Shown here: in pieces, positions 40,358 through 49,529 of the stretch
Layout of the letters: every line of letters begins with the position of its first letter
Position numbering within the stretch: the stretch's first letter is position 1
From: Emcibacter sp048269205
GTDB lineage: Bacteria; Pseudomonadota; Alphaproteobacteria; Sphingomonadales; Emcibacteraceae
Length of the DNA stretch: 64,000 nt
NCBI RefSeq assembly: GCF_048269205.1
Contig: NZ_JBLXJC010000001.1
Span: 930,001 to 994,000, forward strand
Reading direction: 5' to 3'
The notes under the pieces: model-generated
What the model was told of the DNA's origin: nothing
Database searches by the model: none
Seen by the model: only the letters and a program-made list of their open reading frames with translations
Program-made: the position numbers and the translations under genes

Positions 40358-41245
40358 TCAGAAGCGGGTGCCCTTGAACTGCTGGATGATATAGTCTCTG
40401 AAGGCTGCGATACGCTTCGAGGTGCGAAGTTCCTGTGGATAAGTAATATAGGCGTCAAATTCAGGCCCTTCTGTTTCTTCCAGCACCCTCACCACATTCA
40501 TGGAGCCCTGGACCAGGTAATCAGGCAGGGCGGCGATGCCGATACCTGCCTTGACCGCCTGAAGTACACCGTAAATGCTATTGACCCGAAGGATTGGTTT
40601 GCGCGGTTCCAAAGTGCCTTCTGTCAGGGCCCAGTTCATGCCCTGCACGGGGATGGTAGGCACTTCGCCATAAGAAATCAGATTGTGATCGTCCAGGTCA
40701 TCCACGGTTCTCGGACGCCCCTTGCGGCTCAGATATTCCGGTGAGGCGTATAGATGGTGGTGAAACGTGCCCAGCCGCTTCTGGATCATTTCCAGATGTT
40801 CCGACGGGCGGAAACGGATGGCCACATCGGCTTCCCTTGTGGTCAGGTCCAGATCCTGGTCGGATACGATCAGCTGGACATCCACTTCCGGGTACTTTTC
40901 GATAAAACCGCGAATATGATGCATCATCCATGTTGAGCCGAAGCTGAGGGTCGTGGTGACCTTCAGCTCTCCCATGGGCACGTCGCTGCCTTCAAGAAGT
41001 TGCTGTTCAGTGAAATGGATTTTCGAGACCACGTCCTCGGCCGTTTTGAACAGCGTTTCCCCCTCGTCCGTGAGGCTCAAGCCACGGGCATGGCGATTGA
41101 AAAGGGAGACATTCAGACTTTCTTCGAGAGATCTGATCTGTCGGCTGACCGCCGACTGGCTGAGGTTCAGTTTTTCGCCCGCATGGGTGAAGCTGCCTGA
41201 AGAAGCCACAGTGTGAAATATTCTGAGTTTATCCCAATCCATCAT
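40358..41245 (-). CDS. LysR-family transcriptional regulator
   Basis: The 295-residue protein has the LysR helix-turn-helix (LRIFHTVASSGSFTHAGEKL, then NLSQSAVSRQIRSLEESLNV) and an effector domain that includes TLSFGSTWMMHHIRGFIEKY. Proximity to a peroxiredoxin gene invites comparison with OxyR, but I see no OxyR-type redox cysteine pair; the protein contains essentially no cysteine, so a peroxide-sensing OxyR is unlikely. Two small RNA candidates follow it on the same strand. ATG codons at 41245 and 41242 are both possible starts. Confidence 0.9.
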   Translation of the reverse strand: MMDWDKLRIFHTVASSGSFTHAGEKLNLSQSAVSRQIRSLEESLNVSLFNRHARGLSLTDEGETLFKTAEDVVSKIHFTEQQLLEGSDVPMGELKVTTTLSFGSTWMMHHIRGFIEKYPEVDVQLIVSDQDLDLTTREADVAIRFRPSEHLEMIQKRLGTFHHHLYASPEYLSRKGRPRTVDDLDDHNLISYGEVPTIPVQGMNWALTEGTLEPRKPILRVNSIYGVLQAVKAGIGIAALPDYLVQGSMNVVRVLEETEGPEFDAYITYPQELRTSKRIAAFRDYIIQQFKGTRF

Positions 41246-41318
41246 GTCAATCGTTCACTCGAATGCTGCCATATAGAAACTATTTATAGTGTAAAGGTTA
41301 ACTTTGCGCTGCACCAAT

Positions 41319-41345
41319 AAAAAAGGCGGGAATATTCCCGCCTTT
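41319..41345 (-). terminator. Rho-independent terminator of the peroxiredoxin gene
   Basis: AGGCGGGAA (41324-41332) pairs with TTCCCGCCT (41335-41343) and is followed by TTTTTTAT on the minus strand. Confidence 0.87.
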
Positions 41346-41367
41346 CTGGAAGAATTTGGCTAAGAGC

Positions 41368-41970
41368 CTAAAGCTCTTCCGCATGTGAGGCGAGGTAGCT
41401 TGCCACACCTTCCGCGGTGTCTTTCATGCCTTCTTCGCCTTTCTGCCAGCCGGCAGGGCAGACTTCGCCATGCTCTTCATGGAACTGCAAGGCTTCGACC
41501 ATGCGGATGCTTTCGTCCACGTTACGGCCCAGCGGCAGGTCGTTGATGACATAGTGGCGGATATTGCCTTCCTTGTCGATCAGGAAGCTGCCGCGCAGGG
41601 CAACGCCGGCGTCTTCAATCAGAACGCCGTAGTCGGTGGCAATCTGTTTGGTCAGGTCGGCAACAAGGGGAAATTTGATCTGTCCCAGACCGCCTTTGTT
41701 GGTCGGGGTGTTGCGCCATGCATAGTGAGAGAACTGGGAATCAACGCTTACACCGACAACTTTGGTGTTCAGGGCAGAGAACTTGTCCATGCGGTTGCTG
41801 AAGGCAATGATTTCTGACGGACATACAAAGGTGAAGTCCAGCGGATAGAAAAAGATGAGGCCATAGCTGCCTTTCAGATATTCTGACAGCGTAAGTTCCT
41901 TCATTTCATCATTTTCCATGACAGCCTGGGCTGTGAAGTCGGGGGCTTTCTGACCGATAAGATGTGACAT
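41368..41970 (-). CDS. Typical 2-Cys peroxiredoxin (AhpC/Prx1 class)
   Basis: This thiol peroxidase reduces hydrogen peroxide and organic peroxides. The 200-residue protein has the peroxidatic Cys50 in FFYPLDFTFVCPSEIIAFSN (P-x3-T-x2-C) and the resolving Cys171 in HGEVCPAGW, so it is a typical obligate-dimer 2-Cys enzyme of the AhpC/Prx1 subfamily with a normal C-terminal arm. No AhpF-type reductase gene is adjacent. A palindrome of the TTAGAA-TTCTAA type overlaps its probable promoter. Confidence 0.95.
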   Translation of the reverse strand: MSHLIGQKAPDFTAQAVMENDEMKELTLSEYLKGSYGLIFFYPLDFTFVCPSEIIAFSNRMDKFSALNTKVVGVSVDSQFSHYAWRNTPTNKGGLGQIKFPLVADLTKQIATDYGVLIEDAGVALRGSFLIDKEGNIRHYVINDLPLGRNVDESIRMVEALQFHEEHGEVCPAGWQKGEEGMKDTAEGVASYLASHAEEL

Positions 41971-42010
41971 TTCAGTTCTCCGTTTGTGAGTTTTCTGTGG
42001 GTTCTGAATT

Positions 42011-42053
42011 TTAGAATTGTTCTAATAAATAGAAGAATCAGCCTTTAAGTCAA
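42011..42053 (-). promoter_or_regulatory. Peroxiredoxin promoter overlapped by a TTAGAA-N3-TTCTAA palindrome
   Basis: On the minus strand TTGACT (complement of 42048-42053), 17 bases and ATTTAT (complement of 42025-42030) make a good promoter. The 15-bp palindrome at 42011-42025, TTAGAA-TTG-TTCTAA, begins at the -10 box and covers the start site. The shape resembles sites of Fur-superfamily repressors (Irr/PerR type), so repression relieved by iron or peroxide status is the inference. Confidence 0.55.
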
Positions 42054-42234
42054 GATGTATTTTGGCAGCGAAAAGCGCTTCTTCGGAAGCAATATAGTCT
42101 GAAAATTTTCCCCTGGGAAGCGCCGCTTAATTTTACCAAAATATTAATACAAGTCTTTGGTTTCATAAATGTTTCTTAATGTATTTCACAGAACATGTAG
42201 GTCATATGCGTGAACTATCAAGAGGTCACATGAA

Positions 42235-44034
42235 ATGAAAATAATACCGGAGAATTTCAGAAAGTCTGTGAAGGCTTTGGCGACCGGGCGGGAAAATGCC
42301 TTATTGTCACAGGGCATTAAAGCTCTGTATCGCAGGTTATGGCAGGACAATCGGGGGATGTCCGGTGTTGTGATGGTTGCCACTATTATTCCAATCATCG
42401 CGATCGTTGGCGTGGCGACAGATGTCAGCCGCGCTTATATTGTCAAGCAGCGTCTGGGGACAGCTCTAGACGCCGCGGCTCTGGCCGGCGGCCGTGTGCT
42501 GAACGAGGAAGCGGCAGTGCGCCGGACCCAGATTCAACAGTATTTTTCCGCCAACCTTCCCAACGGATTCATGGGCGCGACCGTGGAAGGCCCATTCGAG
42601 ATGGACGCGGACGGTAATGTATTGCCCGAAAATTATGAATATTCCGCCAGCGAGAAAGTACTTCGCCTGGAGGCCAGGGCAAATGTCAGTACGGTATTTA
42701 TGAAGATTTTTGGTCATGATGCCATGAATGTAAGCACTGAAACCGAGGTAACGAAGGAAATTTCCCTGCTGGATGTGGTGGTTGCCATCGACCTTTCCGG
42801 GTCAATGAATACAGACGATATGGACGGCAACACCAGGATTTATGCCGCCAAGGAAGCCGCCAAGACCATGATTAATGTCCTGTTCGGCGACAATCTGCAG
42901 AACAACCTTCTGCAGATCGGCATTGTGCCCTGGTCCGGGTCTGTCAATATCACTGGCAATGGCACAAAATACGGTTTCGAATCCGATGGCGTCACGCCGG
43001 TGGGTTCGGCGGATCTCTTTACGACAGTTGCAGTGACTCCAGCCGTGGCCAACCCCTATGAAATTCAGAACTACTCCTTTAATAAGTTATGTACCGGTCC
43101 TGGTTGGAACCCGGACTGTACGGCCGAGCTGCCCGGTAACGGCTACGAGGTGCTGAAAAATTATCAGGCCACGGTAAACAATATTTATTATGCCCACAAC
43201 GCACCATCTGTTCCGCTGTTGGCAGAGCCGGAGTCAGGCTGGACAGGTTGTGTCTATGCCCGCTATGCCCGCGAGGAGGCCTGGGAGTATAAAAATACAC
43301 CGGATTCCGACAATGATACGTCTCTGGATGAGGCGGCGGATATCTATGATGGTCCGGTAGACATTGTGAACGGAAAATCCTGGATCGGCTGGTATCCGAT
43401 CGGATCGGAAATCGAATACCGTAACTACATTGAATTCGACCTGGATAATGACGGTGAAATCGAATACGGAGAAAGGTTCTTTGACGGTTATCGTTGCGAC
43501 CTGGGCCGTCTGAGCAATCAGACACATAATTGTACGCCCTGTCCCGAGTATGGCATCACCAAGCTGCAGCACGACAAGCAGGTTGTCTGGGATGCTGTGG
43601 ATGATCTCGAAGCCACTGACGGCGGGTATACAAATATTCCCCAGGGACTTGTCTGGGCATGGCGTGTGTTGACGCCGGGGCTGCCGTTTAACGAGGCATC
43701 CGTTCTGGCCAATAACACCAACACCATTAACCGGGCCATTATTCTACTCACTGACGGCGAAAACACCAGGCGTTCCGGCGATACCTATAACCGGATGCTG
43801 TCCGACCGTGACCAGAGGCTTCTGGACGTGGCCAATGCCATCAAGAACGATCCGAACAACGACATTAAGATCTATACGATCCAGTTTGCCGAAAGTAGCG
43901 GGGATCTGGCAACCCTGCTGACTGCTGTGGCGACCGATGCGGATCACTATTATTTCGCACCGGATGCGGATACGCTGAACTCCATCTTCGAGGAGATCGC
44001 CAATGAGCTGTCCAGCCTGAGGCTGTCCAAGTAA
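42235..44034 (+). CDS. TadG-like pilus-assembly protein with vWA domain
   Basis: The 599-residue protein begins with a TadE/TadG-like cytoplasmic stub and one membrane helix (GMSGVVMVATIIPIIAIVGV), followed by the characteristic DVSRAYIVKQRLGTALDAAA. A von Willebrand A domain follows, with the MIDAS motif in VVVAIDLSGSMNTDD and a later LLTDGENTRRSGDTYNRML. An acidic, Tyr-rich insertion with several cysteines (CRDL-type spacing around residues 280-450) interrupts the vWA fold, as in other alphaproteobacterial TadG proteins. No other Tad/Flp genes are in the window. It ends at a terminator. Confidence 0.82.
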   Translation: MKIIPENFRKSVKALATGRENALLSQGIKALYRRLWQDNRGMSGVVMVATIIPIIAIVGVATDVSRAYIVKQRLGTALDAAALAGGRVLNEEAAVRRTQIQQYFSANLPNGFMGATVEGPFEMDADGNVLPENYEYSASEKVLRLEARANVSTVFMKIFGHDAMNVSTETEVTKEISLLDVVVAIDLSGSMNTDDMDGNTRIYAAKEAAKTMINVLFGDNLQNNLLQIGIVPWSGSVNITGNGTKYGFESDGVTPVGSADLFTTVAVTPAVANPYEIQNYSFNKLCTGPGWNPDCTAELPGNGYEVLKNYQATVNNIYYAHNAPSVPLLAEPESGWTGCVYARYAREEAWEYKNTPDSDNDTSLDEAADIYDGPVDIVNGKSWIGWYPIGSEIEYRNYIEFDLDNDGEIEYGERFFDGYRCDLGRLSNQTHNCTPCPEYGITKLQHDKQVVWDAVDDLEATDGGYTNIPQGLVWAWRVLTPGLPFNEASVLANNTNTINRAIILLTDGENTRRSGDTYNRMLSDRDQRLLDVANAIKNDPNNDIKIYTIQFAESSGDLATLLTAVATDADHYYFAPDADTLNSIFEEIANELSSLRLSK

Positions 44035-44065
44035 TCCTCTGCGGGATATTCTTCAACATATCATC

Positions 44066-44095
44066 AAAAAAGGCGCTCAAGCGGGTGCCTTTTTT
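44066..44095 (+). terminator. Rho-independent terminator after the TadG-like gene
   Basis: AAAAAAGGC and GCCTTTTTT are complementary, with a short inner hairpin between them, and the T run follows on the plus strand. Confidence 0.8.
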
Positions 44096-44138
44096 GCTAT
44101 CTTGTCGGAAAACCTATAACGAAGGGGCGGAATAGTTG

Positions 44139-45074
44139 ATGTCCAGCGCGTATTTTCCCGAAGGCACCAATATCGATTGGCTTGACCTGCCTGACGGCAT
44201 GAGGCTTCGCACTGCCGCGATCATGCCTGCCTGTGAAGTTCGGGGGCAGGTTGTTGTGATTAACGGTCACCGGGAATATATGGAGAAATACCGGGAATTC
44301 TTCCAGGAGTTCCTCGACCGGGGCTTCCAGGTTTTCAGCATGGACCTGAGGGGGCAGGGCCTGTCCGGCCGGCTTCTGGAGGATCGGCACAGAAGCTATA
44401 TCGACAGTTTCGATCTCTATCTTTCCGATCTTGCCCAAATGATGTCCCACTACGGGTTGCTTGACCGGCAGGACCGGCATCTCCCGCTTTTTCTAATGGG
44501 GCACTCCATGGGGGGGCATATTGCCTTTCGCTTTCTGCATGATCATCCGGATGTTTTTGACAGGGCAGTGCTTCTGTCGCCCATGATGGGGATCAACCTA
44601 GGCCCGCCGGTCAAAGCCATGATGTCCCGCTGGTGGATAGAATTTTCCTGCCTGTTCGGCTTTGACAAGGAATATGCGCCGGGACAGGGCCCCGGACTGG
44701 GAGAGGGGTTTGAACCTCTGGTCCGTGAGCTACTGACCCATGACCTGTCCAGATATGAAACGGAAAACCGCGTCATTGCGGCCAATCCGGACCTTTATTC
44801 GGGTGGCGCCACCTTCCGCTGGCTGAAAGCGGCACTGGACAGCATTTTTGTTATAAAGCAACGCGGCTATGCGGAAGCCATCCCGTTGCCTGTTCTGGCT
44901 CTTCTGGCGGAAAAGGAGAAGCTTGTTGTCAATAAGGAGGCTCAGGATATCCTCGGACGTTTGCCTGAGGGCAGGATAGAAATCATCAAGGGAGCGTTCC
45001 ACGAAATCTACCGGGAAACAGACGAAGTCCGCCGTGAAATGTGGCGGATCATGGATGAATTTCTAGCTGTTTAG
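44139..45074 (+). CDS. Alpha/beta hydrolase, lysophospholipase (PldB-like)
   Basis: The 311-residue enzyme has the serine-hydrolase order: QVVVINGHREYMEKYREFFQ (the HGxx-type region of lysophospholipases), FSMDLRGQGLSGR, the nucleophile elbow FLMGHSMGGHIAFR and the late LALLAEKEKLVVNKEA supplying the acid, then IIKGAFHEIYRE with the histidine. This order is that of PldB and monoacylglycerol lipases, so release of fatty acids from lysophospholipid or monoglyceride is the likely reaction. The last 12 bases overlap the convergent histidinol-phosphatase-type gene. Confidence 0.86.
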   Translation: MSSAYFPEGTNIDWLDLPDGMRLRTAAIMPACEVRGQVVVINGHREYMEKYREFFQEFLDRGFQVFSMDLRGQGLSGRLLEDRHRSYIDSFDLYLSDLAQMMSHYGLLDRQDRHLPLFLMGHSMGGHIAFRFLHDHPDVFDRAVLLSPMMGINLGPPVKAMMSRWWIEFSCLFGFDKEYAPGQGPGLGEGFEPLVRELLTHDLSRYETENRVIAANPDLYSGGATFRWLKAALDSIFVIKQRGYAEAIPLPVLALLAEKEKLVVNKEAQDILGRLPEGRIEIIKGAFHEIYRETDEVRREMWRIMDEFLAV

Positions 45075-45875
45075 GATATCCAGAACCTGGGTATGCAGGG
45101 TCCTGTCACCGCAGGCGACAATTTGACCACCCTGGTCCGGAGAACCGCCGTCCCAACAGGTAACAAATCCGCCGGCATTTTCGATAATGGGGATCAGGGG
45201 CTGGATATCATAGCTTTCGAGGCCGCTTTCGATCACCACATCCATATGGCCTGACGCCACCATCATATAGGCGTAACAGTCATATCCGTTGCGAACCATA
45301 TTGGCCTTTGCCGCCACTTTCTCGAAGGCCGCACGGTCATCATCAGTGGCGAACAGCTGTACCGGATCAGTTGTGGACAGGGTGGCCCGGGAAATATCGG
45401 GACAGGAGCGACAGCTGATGGCATTGCCGTTCAAAGTGCTGCCCAGCGGGGACCCGATATATCTTTCCTTCAGATAGGGCTGGTCCATCATGCCGACCAC
45501 CGGTCCGCTGCCGTTATTCAGCGCAATCAGGGTTCCCCAGAGTGGGATGCCGGCGATAAAGGAACGCGTGCCGTCAATAGGGTCGATAATCCAGTTCATT
45601 TCCGCACCGGCTCCGGAAAAGTTTTCGCTGCCGTGTTCCTCACCGATAAGATTGTGATCGGGATACTTTTCATGGATGATCCGGCGAATGACCTCTTCGG
45701 CATCCTGGTCGGCTTTTGTCACCGGGTCAAAGTCGGACTGCAGCTTGCTGCCCTTGTTGGTAACATTCAGCGGGGCGCGGAAAAGATTAAGGGTAACCTC
45801 TGCTGCGGCATCACCGAGGATATGCAGAAAATCGACATATTCCTTGATTTCATCGGGATTTAGGTTATCTGACAT
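45063..45875 (-). CDS. hisN: Inositol-monophosphatase-family phosphatase, histidinol-phosphatase type
   Basis: The 270-residue metal-dependent phosphatase carries the family motifs: DPVTKADQDAEEVIRRII, LIGEEHGSENF (metal-binding Glu), WIIDPIDGTRSFIAGIPLWG (signature 1) and ESGLESYDIQPLIPIIENAGG (signature 2, Asp ligand). The phrase GTRSFIAG with a Phe/Ile after the Ser and the length favour HisN-type histidinol-phosphate phosphatase over SuhB. HisN is common in alphaproteobacteria, but substrate choice in this superfamily is not certain from sequence. It overlaps the 3' end of the convergent hydrolase gene. Confidence 0.78.
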   Translation of the reverse strand: MSDNLNPDEIKEYVDFLHILGDAAAEVTLNLFRAPLNVTNKGSKLQSDFDPVTKADQDAEEVIRRIIHEKYPDHNLIGEEHGSENFSGAGAEMNWIIDPIDGTRSFIAGIPLWGTLIALNNGSGPVVGMMDQPYLKERYIGSPLGSTLNGNAISCRSCPDISRATLSTTDPVQLFATDDDRAAFEKVAAKANMVRNGYDCYAYMMVASGHMDVVIESGLESYDIQPLIPIIENAGGFVTCWDGGSPDQGGQIVACGDRTLHTQVLDILNS

Positions 45876-45976
45876 ATGTATGTATCATTCCAAAGCTTGA
45901 CGCCGGGAAAGCGGGCCTGTTTCATTCTGTGTCAGGGATTTTCGCAGGATTGTCAAGAAGTGAAGTCTGAAAGAGT

Positions 45977-47095
45977 ATGATCGAAACATATGATTTCATT
46001 GTCATTGGCGGCGGAATTGCCGGCGCTTCAGCGGCCTGGTTCCTCAGTTCGCATGGCCGTACCCTGATTCTGGAACGGGAAGATTTTCCAGGATATCATA
46101 CCACGGGCCGGTCGGCGGCTTTTTTTGCGGAAACTTATGGCAATTCGGTTGTCCAGAAGCTGACCCGTGCATCGGGTGCTTTCCTGCTATCACCGCCAGA
46201 GGACTTTTCGGATACAGCGCTGGTGACCGGACGAGGGGCCGTATATGTCGCCACCCCGGAGCAGCAGGATGTTCTGAAGCAATCCTTTGAGGTCAAGAAA
46301 GCAATCAGTCCGGAAATCAGTATGCTGACCGCCGTGGAAATCGCGGACAGGGTTCCCTGCCTGCGCCGGGATTATGCCGTAGCCGGCTACCTGGAGCCGG
46401 GGTGCAGGGATATTGATGTACACGCCCTGCATCAGGGCTATCTCAGGGGGATCAGGGCGAGGGATGGCCACATCCTCTGCAACCGGCCTGTACGTCGGCT
46501 GGAAAAACAGGCCGGTGGCTGGCGTGTCGAGACAGATGGAGGCGCCTTCGAGGGCCGCATCCTGATTAATGCTGCTGGCGCATGGGGGGATGAGGTTGCC
46601 CGACTGGCCGGCCTGCAGGGGATAAATCTTGAACCCCGCAGGCGTACCGTTATCTGCCTTGACGTGGACAATTCCGGCAACCTTTCCCCGGAGATGCCGC
46701 TGGTCCTGGACACAGAAGATCGCTTTTATTTCAAGCCCGAGGGGGGCGGTGTACTGCTCAGCCCTTGTGATGAAACGCCGATGCCGCCCTGTGATGTGCA
46801 GCCGGAGGAAATTGACGTGGCCCGGGCCATTGACAGGTTTGAGGCGGCCACCGACTTGAAAGTACGTCATGTCAGGCGCAAATGGTCTGGTCTCAGAACA
46901 TTTGCAGAGGATCGTTCACCGGTGGTCGGTTTTGATCCGTCCTGTGAGGGTTTTTTCTGGTGCGTGGGGCAGGGAGGATTCGGTATTCAGACATCACCGG
47001 CCATTGGCCGGCTTGTGTGCGGTCTGATTACAGGTAAAGAGGACAGCATGGACCTCCCGGTCGCTGAAATTTCACCTGTTCGTTTCAGGAGGTGA
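45977..47095 (+). CDS. FAD-dependent oxidoreductase, D-amino-acid-oxidase family
   Basis: The 372-residue protein starts with the Rossmann dinucleotide motif IVIGGGIAGASAAWFLSSHG and the linked RTLILEREDFPGYHTTGRSA. ILINAAGAWGDEVARLAGLQ is the second FAD-contact region, and WCVGQGGFGIQTSPAIGRLV the C-terminal one. This is the DAO/DadA fold; it oxidises an amine, amino acid or related secondary amine. No partner subunit lies alongside. Its stop codon is immediately followed by the convergent stop of the small gene at 47096. Confidence 0.88.
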   Translation: MIETYDFIVIGGGIAGASAAWFLSSHGRTLILEREDFPGYHTTGRSAAFFAETYGNSVVQKLTRASGAFLLSPPEDFSDTALVTGRGAVYVATPEQQDVLKQSFEVKKAISPEISMLTAVEIADRVPCLRRDYAVAGYLEPGCRDIDVHALHQGYLRGIRARDGHILCNRPVRRLEKQAGGWRVETDGGAFEGRILINAAGAWGDEVARLAGLQGINLEPRRRTVICLDVDNSGNLSPEMPLVLDTEDRFYFKPEGGGVLLSPCDETPMPPCDVQPEEIDVARAIDRFEAATDLKVRHVRRKWSGLRTFAEDRSPVVGFDPSCEGFFWCVGQGGFGIQTSPAIGRLVCGLITGKEDSMDLPVAEISPVRFRR

Positions 47096-47356
47096 TTATT
47101 TGCCGATGCGCGGATGATCGCCTGAAGAAGGGCCAAAGCTTTTCTGCAGGGTCAAGCTGCTGTCTTTGGCTAAATCAATAGCTTCAGTGAGGAGCCCCAG
47201 AATTTCTACATTATTGTTGAGGACGTGCTGGGCTTCCGGCCGTTCATCGTCCATGATCAATGTCGCCCGTTTGATAATATCCTTACGGATAATACTCAGA
47301 ATATCTTCCAGCTTGAAACCGTCCGGATTTTCGTCAGTCACCAGAAAATGTGTCAT
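47096..47356 (-). CDS. Conserved small protein of unknown function
   Basis: The 86-residue, mostly helical and acidic protein begins MTHFLVTDENPDGFKLEDIL and contains QHVLNNNVEILGLLTEAIDL, a soluble leucine-containing helix. I recall very similar short proteins in other alphaproteobacteria, annotated only as hypothetical, so it is probably a real conserved gene. It has no membrane segment, signal peptide or metal motif. It lies just upstream of the DUF1289 gene on the same strand. Confidence 0.68.
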   Translation of the reverse strand: MTHFLVTDENPDGFKLEDILSIIRKDIIKRATLIMDDERPEAQHVLNNNVEILGLLTEAIDLAKDSSLTLQKSFGPSSGDHPRIGK

Positions 47357-47426
47357 TTTTGAAACCTTTTTGTCCGTTAACCTGCAGATCTTACAAAAAA
47401 GCCATTAAGGTTAGGTAAACAAAAGA

Positions 47427-47615
47427 TTATCTGTTGCGATTGTTTTTCAGTCTCTGACGAGCGCCGGAAATAATTTCTGATCGTTCTTTCAAGGACTTGT
47501 CTTGCCAGTTGAATAATTCGCTCCGCAACCGGCCACAACCGATGCACCATTCGCCTGTTTCATCAAGCTGACAGGTACCGATGCAGGGGCTTTCTATGTT
47601 TTCGGGATTGGTCAT
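47427..47615 (-). CDS. DUF1289 protein with four-cysteine motif
   Basis: The 62-residue protein shows the DUF1289 pattern SPCIGTCQLDETGEWCIGCG with four cysteines (C-x3-C-x8-C-x2-C) and the following ELFNWQDKSLKERSEI. The cysteines probably bind a metal ion. The role is unknown. It lies upstream of typA's 3' end, convergent with nothing, and on the same strand as the neighbouring small gene. Confidence 0.85.
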   Translation of the reverse strand: MTNPENIESPCIGTCQLDETGEWCIGCGRLRSELFNWQDKSLKERSEIISGARQRLKNNRNR

Positions 47616-47653
47616 GCAGGTGTTTTTAACACAGGTTTTTGCAGCCTAACGTG

Positions 47654-47682
47654 AAAAAAAGCCGGGCGAACCCGGCTTTTCC
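47654..47682 (-). terminator. Rho-independent terminator of typA
   Basis: GCCGGGC/GCCCGGC-type stem at about 47661-47677 (AAAGCCGGG with CCCGGCTTTT) is followed by seven T residues on the minus strand. It lies about 10 bases past the typA stop. Confidence 0.87.
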
Positions 47683-47693
47683 TGTATTCCTGG

Positions 47694-49529
47694 TTAGCTG
47701 GCCTTGGCGGTGCGCAAGGCTCTTTTTCGGTCATTAGGGTCAAGATACCTCTTGCGCAGGCGAATGTTCTCTGGCGTGACTTCCACCAGTTCGTCATCAT
47801 TGATGTAGGCGATGGCTTCTTCCAGACCCATTTTCTTGGGCGGGGTCAGCTTGACGGCATCGTCCTTGCCGGAGGCCCGGACGTTGGTCAGTTGCTTGCC
47901 TTTGATCGGATTTACATCGAGGTCATTGTCCCGTGAATGTTCCCCGATGATCATGCCTTCATAAAGATCTTCCTGCGGGTTGACCATGATGATACCGCGT
48001 TCTTCCAGGTTCCACAGAGCGTAGGCGACGGCCTTGCCGTTACTGTTTGAAATCAGTACACCCTGGCGACGCCCTGCGATGGCGCCCTTGTAGGGACCAT
48101 AGCTGTGAAAGACCCGGTTCATAACACCGGTGCCCCGGGTATCGGTCAGGAACTCGCCATGGTAACCGATCAGGCCACGTGACGGGGCAAGGAAAGTAAT
48201 CCGGGTTTTGCCGGCGCCACTGGAGCGCATATCAGTCATTTCGGCCTTGCGCAGGCTCATTTTCTCAACTACACCGCCGGAATATTCTTCATCCACATCA
48301 ACAACAACTTCTTCATATGGCTCCTGCTGTTCACCGGTTTCCGGGTCCTTTTTAAGCAGAACCTGGGGACGGGAGATGGAAAGTTCGAAACCTTCCCGAC
48401 GCATGGTTTCAATCAGAACGCCAAGCTGCAGTTCCCCGCGTCCGGCAACCTCGAAGCTGTCCTTGTCTTCACTTTCGGTAATGCGGATGGCCACATTGCC
48501 TTCGGATTCCCGTTCCAGGCGATCCCGGATCAGACGGCTGGTAACCTTCTTGCCTTCGCGTCCGGCAAGCGGGCTGTCATTGACGCTGAATTTCATGCTC
48601 AGGGTTGGCGGGTCGATAGGCTGAGCCTGCAGAGCTTCCGTTACTTCAGGGGCACAGAAGGTATCAGCGACGGTTCCGACGGACAAACCGGCAATGGCAA
48701 TAATATCGCCTGCCTGGGCTTCATTCACAGGTACGCGCTCCAGGCCGTGGAAGGACATCAGCTTGCTGGCGCGGCCCTGTTCCACAACTTCGCCTTTGGC
48801 ATTCAGAACTTTGATCGGGTCGTTGACCTTGATTTTTCCGCTCTGCACACGTCCGGTCAGAACACGGCCCATGAAGTTGTCGCGGTCCAGAAGAGTCGCC
48901 AGCATGGTAAAAGGTTTGGCAATATTGTCTTCTGTCGCGACTTCCGGGGCCTTGAAATGGCTGATGATAGTTTCAAACAGAGGGGCAAGGTCCTTGCGCT
49001 CTCCTTCCAGTTCCGTATCGGCCCAACCATCACGGCCGGAGGCGAACAGGGTCGGGAAGTCAAGCTGTTCATCATTGGCATCCAGGGCGACAAACAGGTC
49101 AAAGACCTCATCATGCACCTCATCGGGACGGCGGTCAGGTTTATCCACCTTGTTGACCACCACAATGGGTTTCAGGCCGAGGGCCAGGGCTTTGGAAAGT
49201 ACAAACTTTGTCTGCGGCATGGGGCCTTCGGCAGCATCCACCAGCAGGATCACACCGTCCACCATGCTGAGAATGCGCTCAACCTCACCGCCGAAATCGG
49301 CGTGGCCGGGAGTGTCCACAATATTGATGCGGGTACCGTGCCATTCCACAGCCGTACATTTGGCAAGAATGGTGATGCCGCGTTCCTTTTCCAGGTCATT
49401 ACTGTCCATGGCCCGCTCTTCAACGCGCTGGTTATCACGGAAAAGGCCGCTCTGGCGGAACATGGTATCCACCAGGGTTGTTTTGCCGTGGTCAACGTGG
49501 GCAATGATGGCAATATTACGTAACGTCAT
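47694..49529 (-). CDS. typA: Ribosome-associated GTPase TypA/BipA
   Basis: The 611-residue translational GTPase has the G motifs near the N-terminus: G1 AHVDHGKTTLVD, G2 around ERGITILAKC, G3 DTPGHADFGGEVERIL, G4 VVNKVDKPDRRPDEV, and G5 near LFASGRDGW. The C-terminal domains include YSGGVVEKMSLRKAEMTDM and the TypA-specific end with LTPPKKMGLEEAIAYINDDE followed by ELVEVTPENIRLRKRYLDPN. It assists 50S assembly and growth under cold or stress. It reads towards the DUF1289 gene and ends at a terminator. Confidence 0.97.
   Translation of the reverse strand: MTLRNIAIIAHVDHGKTTLVDTMFRQSGLFRDNQRVEERAMDSNDLEKERGITILAKCTAVEWHGTRINIVDTPGHADFGGEVERILSMVDGVILLVDAAEGPMPQTKFVLSKALALGLKPIVVVNKVDKPDRRPDEVHDEVFDLFVALDANDEQLDFPTLFASGRDGWADTELEGERKDLAPLFETIISHFKAPEVATEDNIAKPFTMLATLLDRDNFMGRVLTGRVQSGKIKVNDPIKVLNAKGEVVEQGRASKLMSFHGLERVPVNEAQAGDIIAIAGLSVGTVADTFCAPEVTEALQAQPIDPPTLSMKFSVNDSPLAGREGKKVTSRLIRDRLERESEGNVAIRITESEDKDSFEVAGRGELQLGVLIETMRREGFELSISRPQVLLKKDPETGEQQEPYEEVVVDVDEEYSGGVVEKMSLRKAEMTDMRSSGAGKTRITFLAPSRGLIGYHGEFLTDTRGTGVMNRVFHSYGPYKGAIAGRRQGVLISNSNGKAVAYALWNLEERGIIMVNPQEDLYEGMIIGEHSRDNDLDVNPIKGKQLTNVRASGKDDAVKLTPPKKMGLEEAIAYINDDELVEVTPENIRLRKRYLDPNDRKRALRTAKAS

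Noticed and set aside
40358..41245. OxyR identity for the LysR regulator near the peroxiredoxin gene
   Set aside because: The redox-active cysteine pair of OxyR is not seen.
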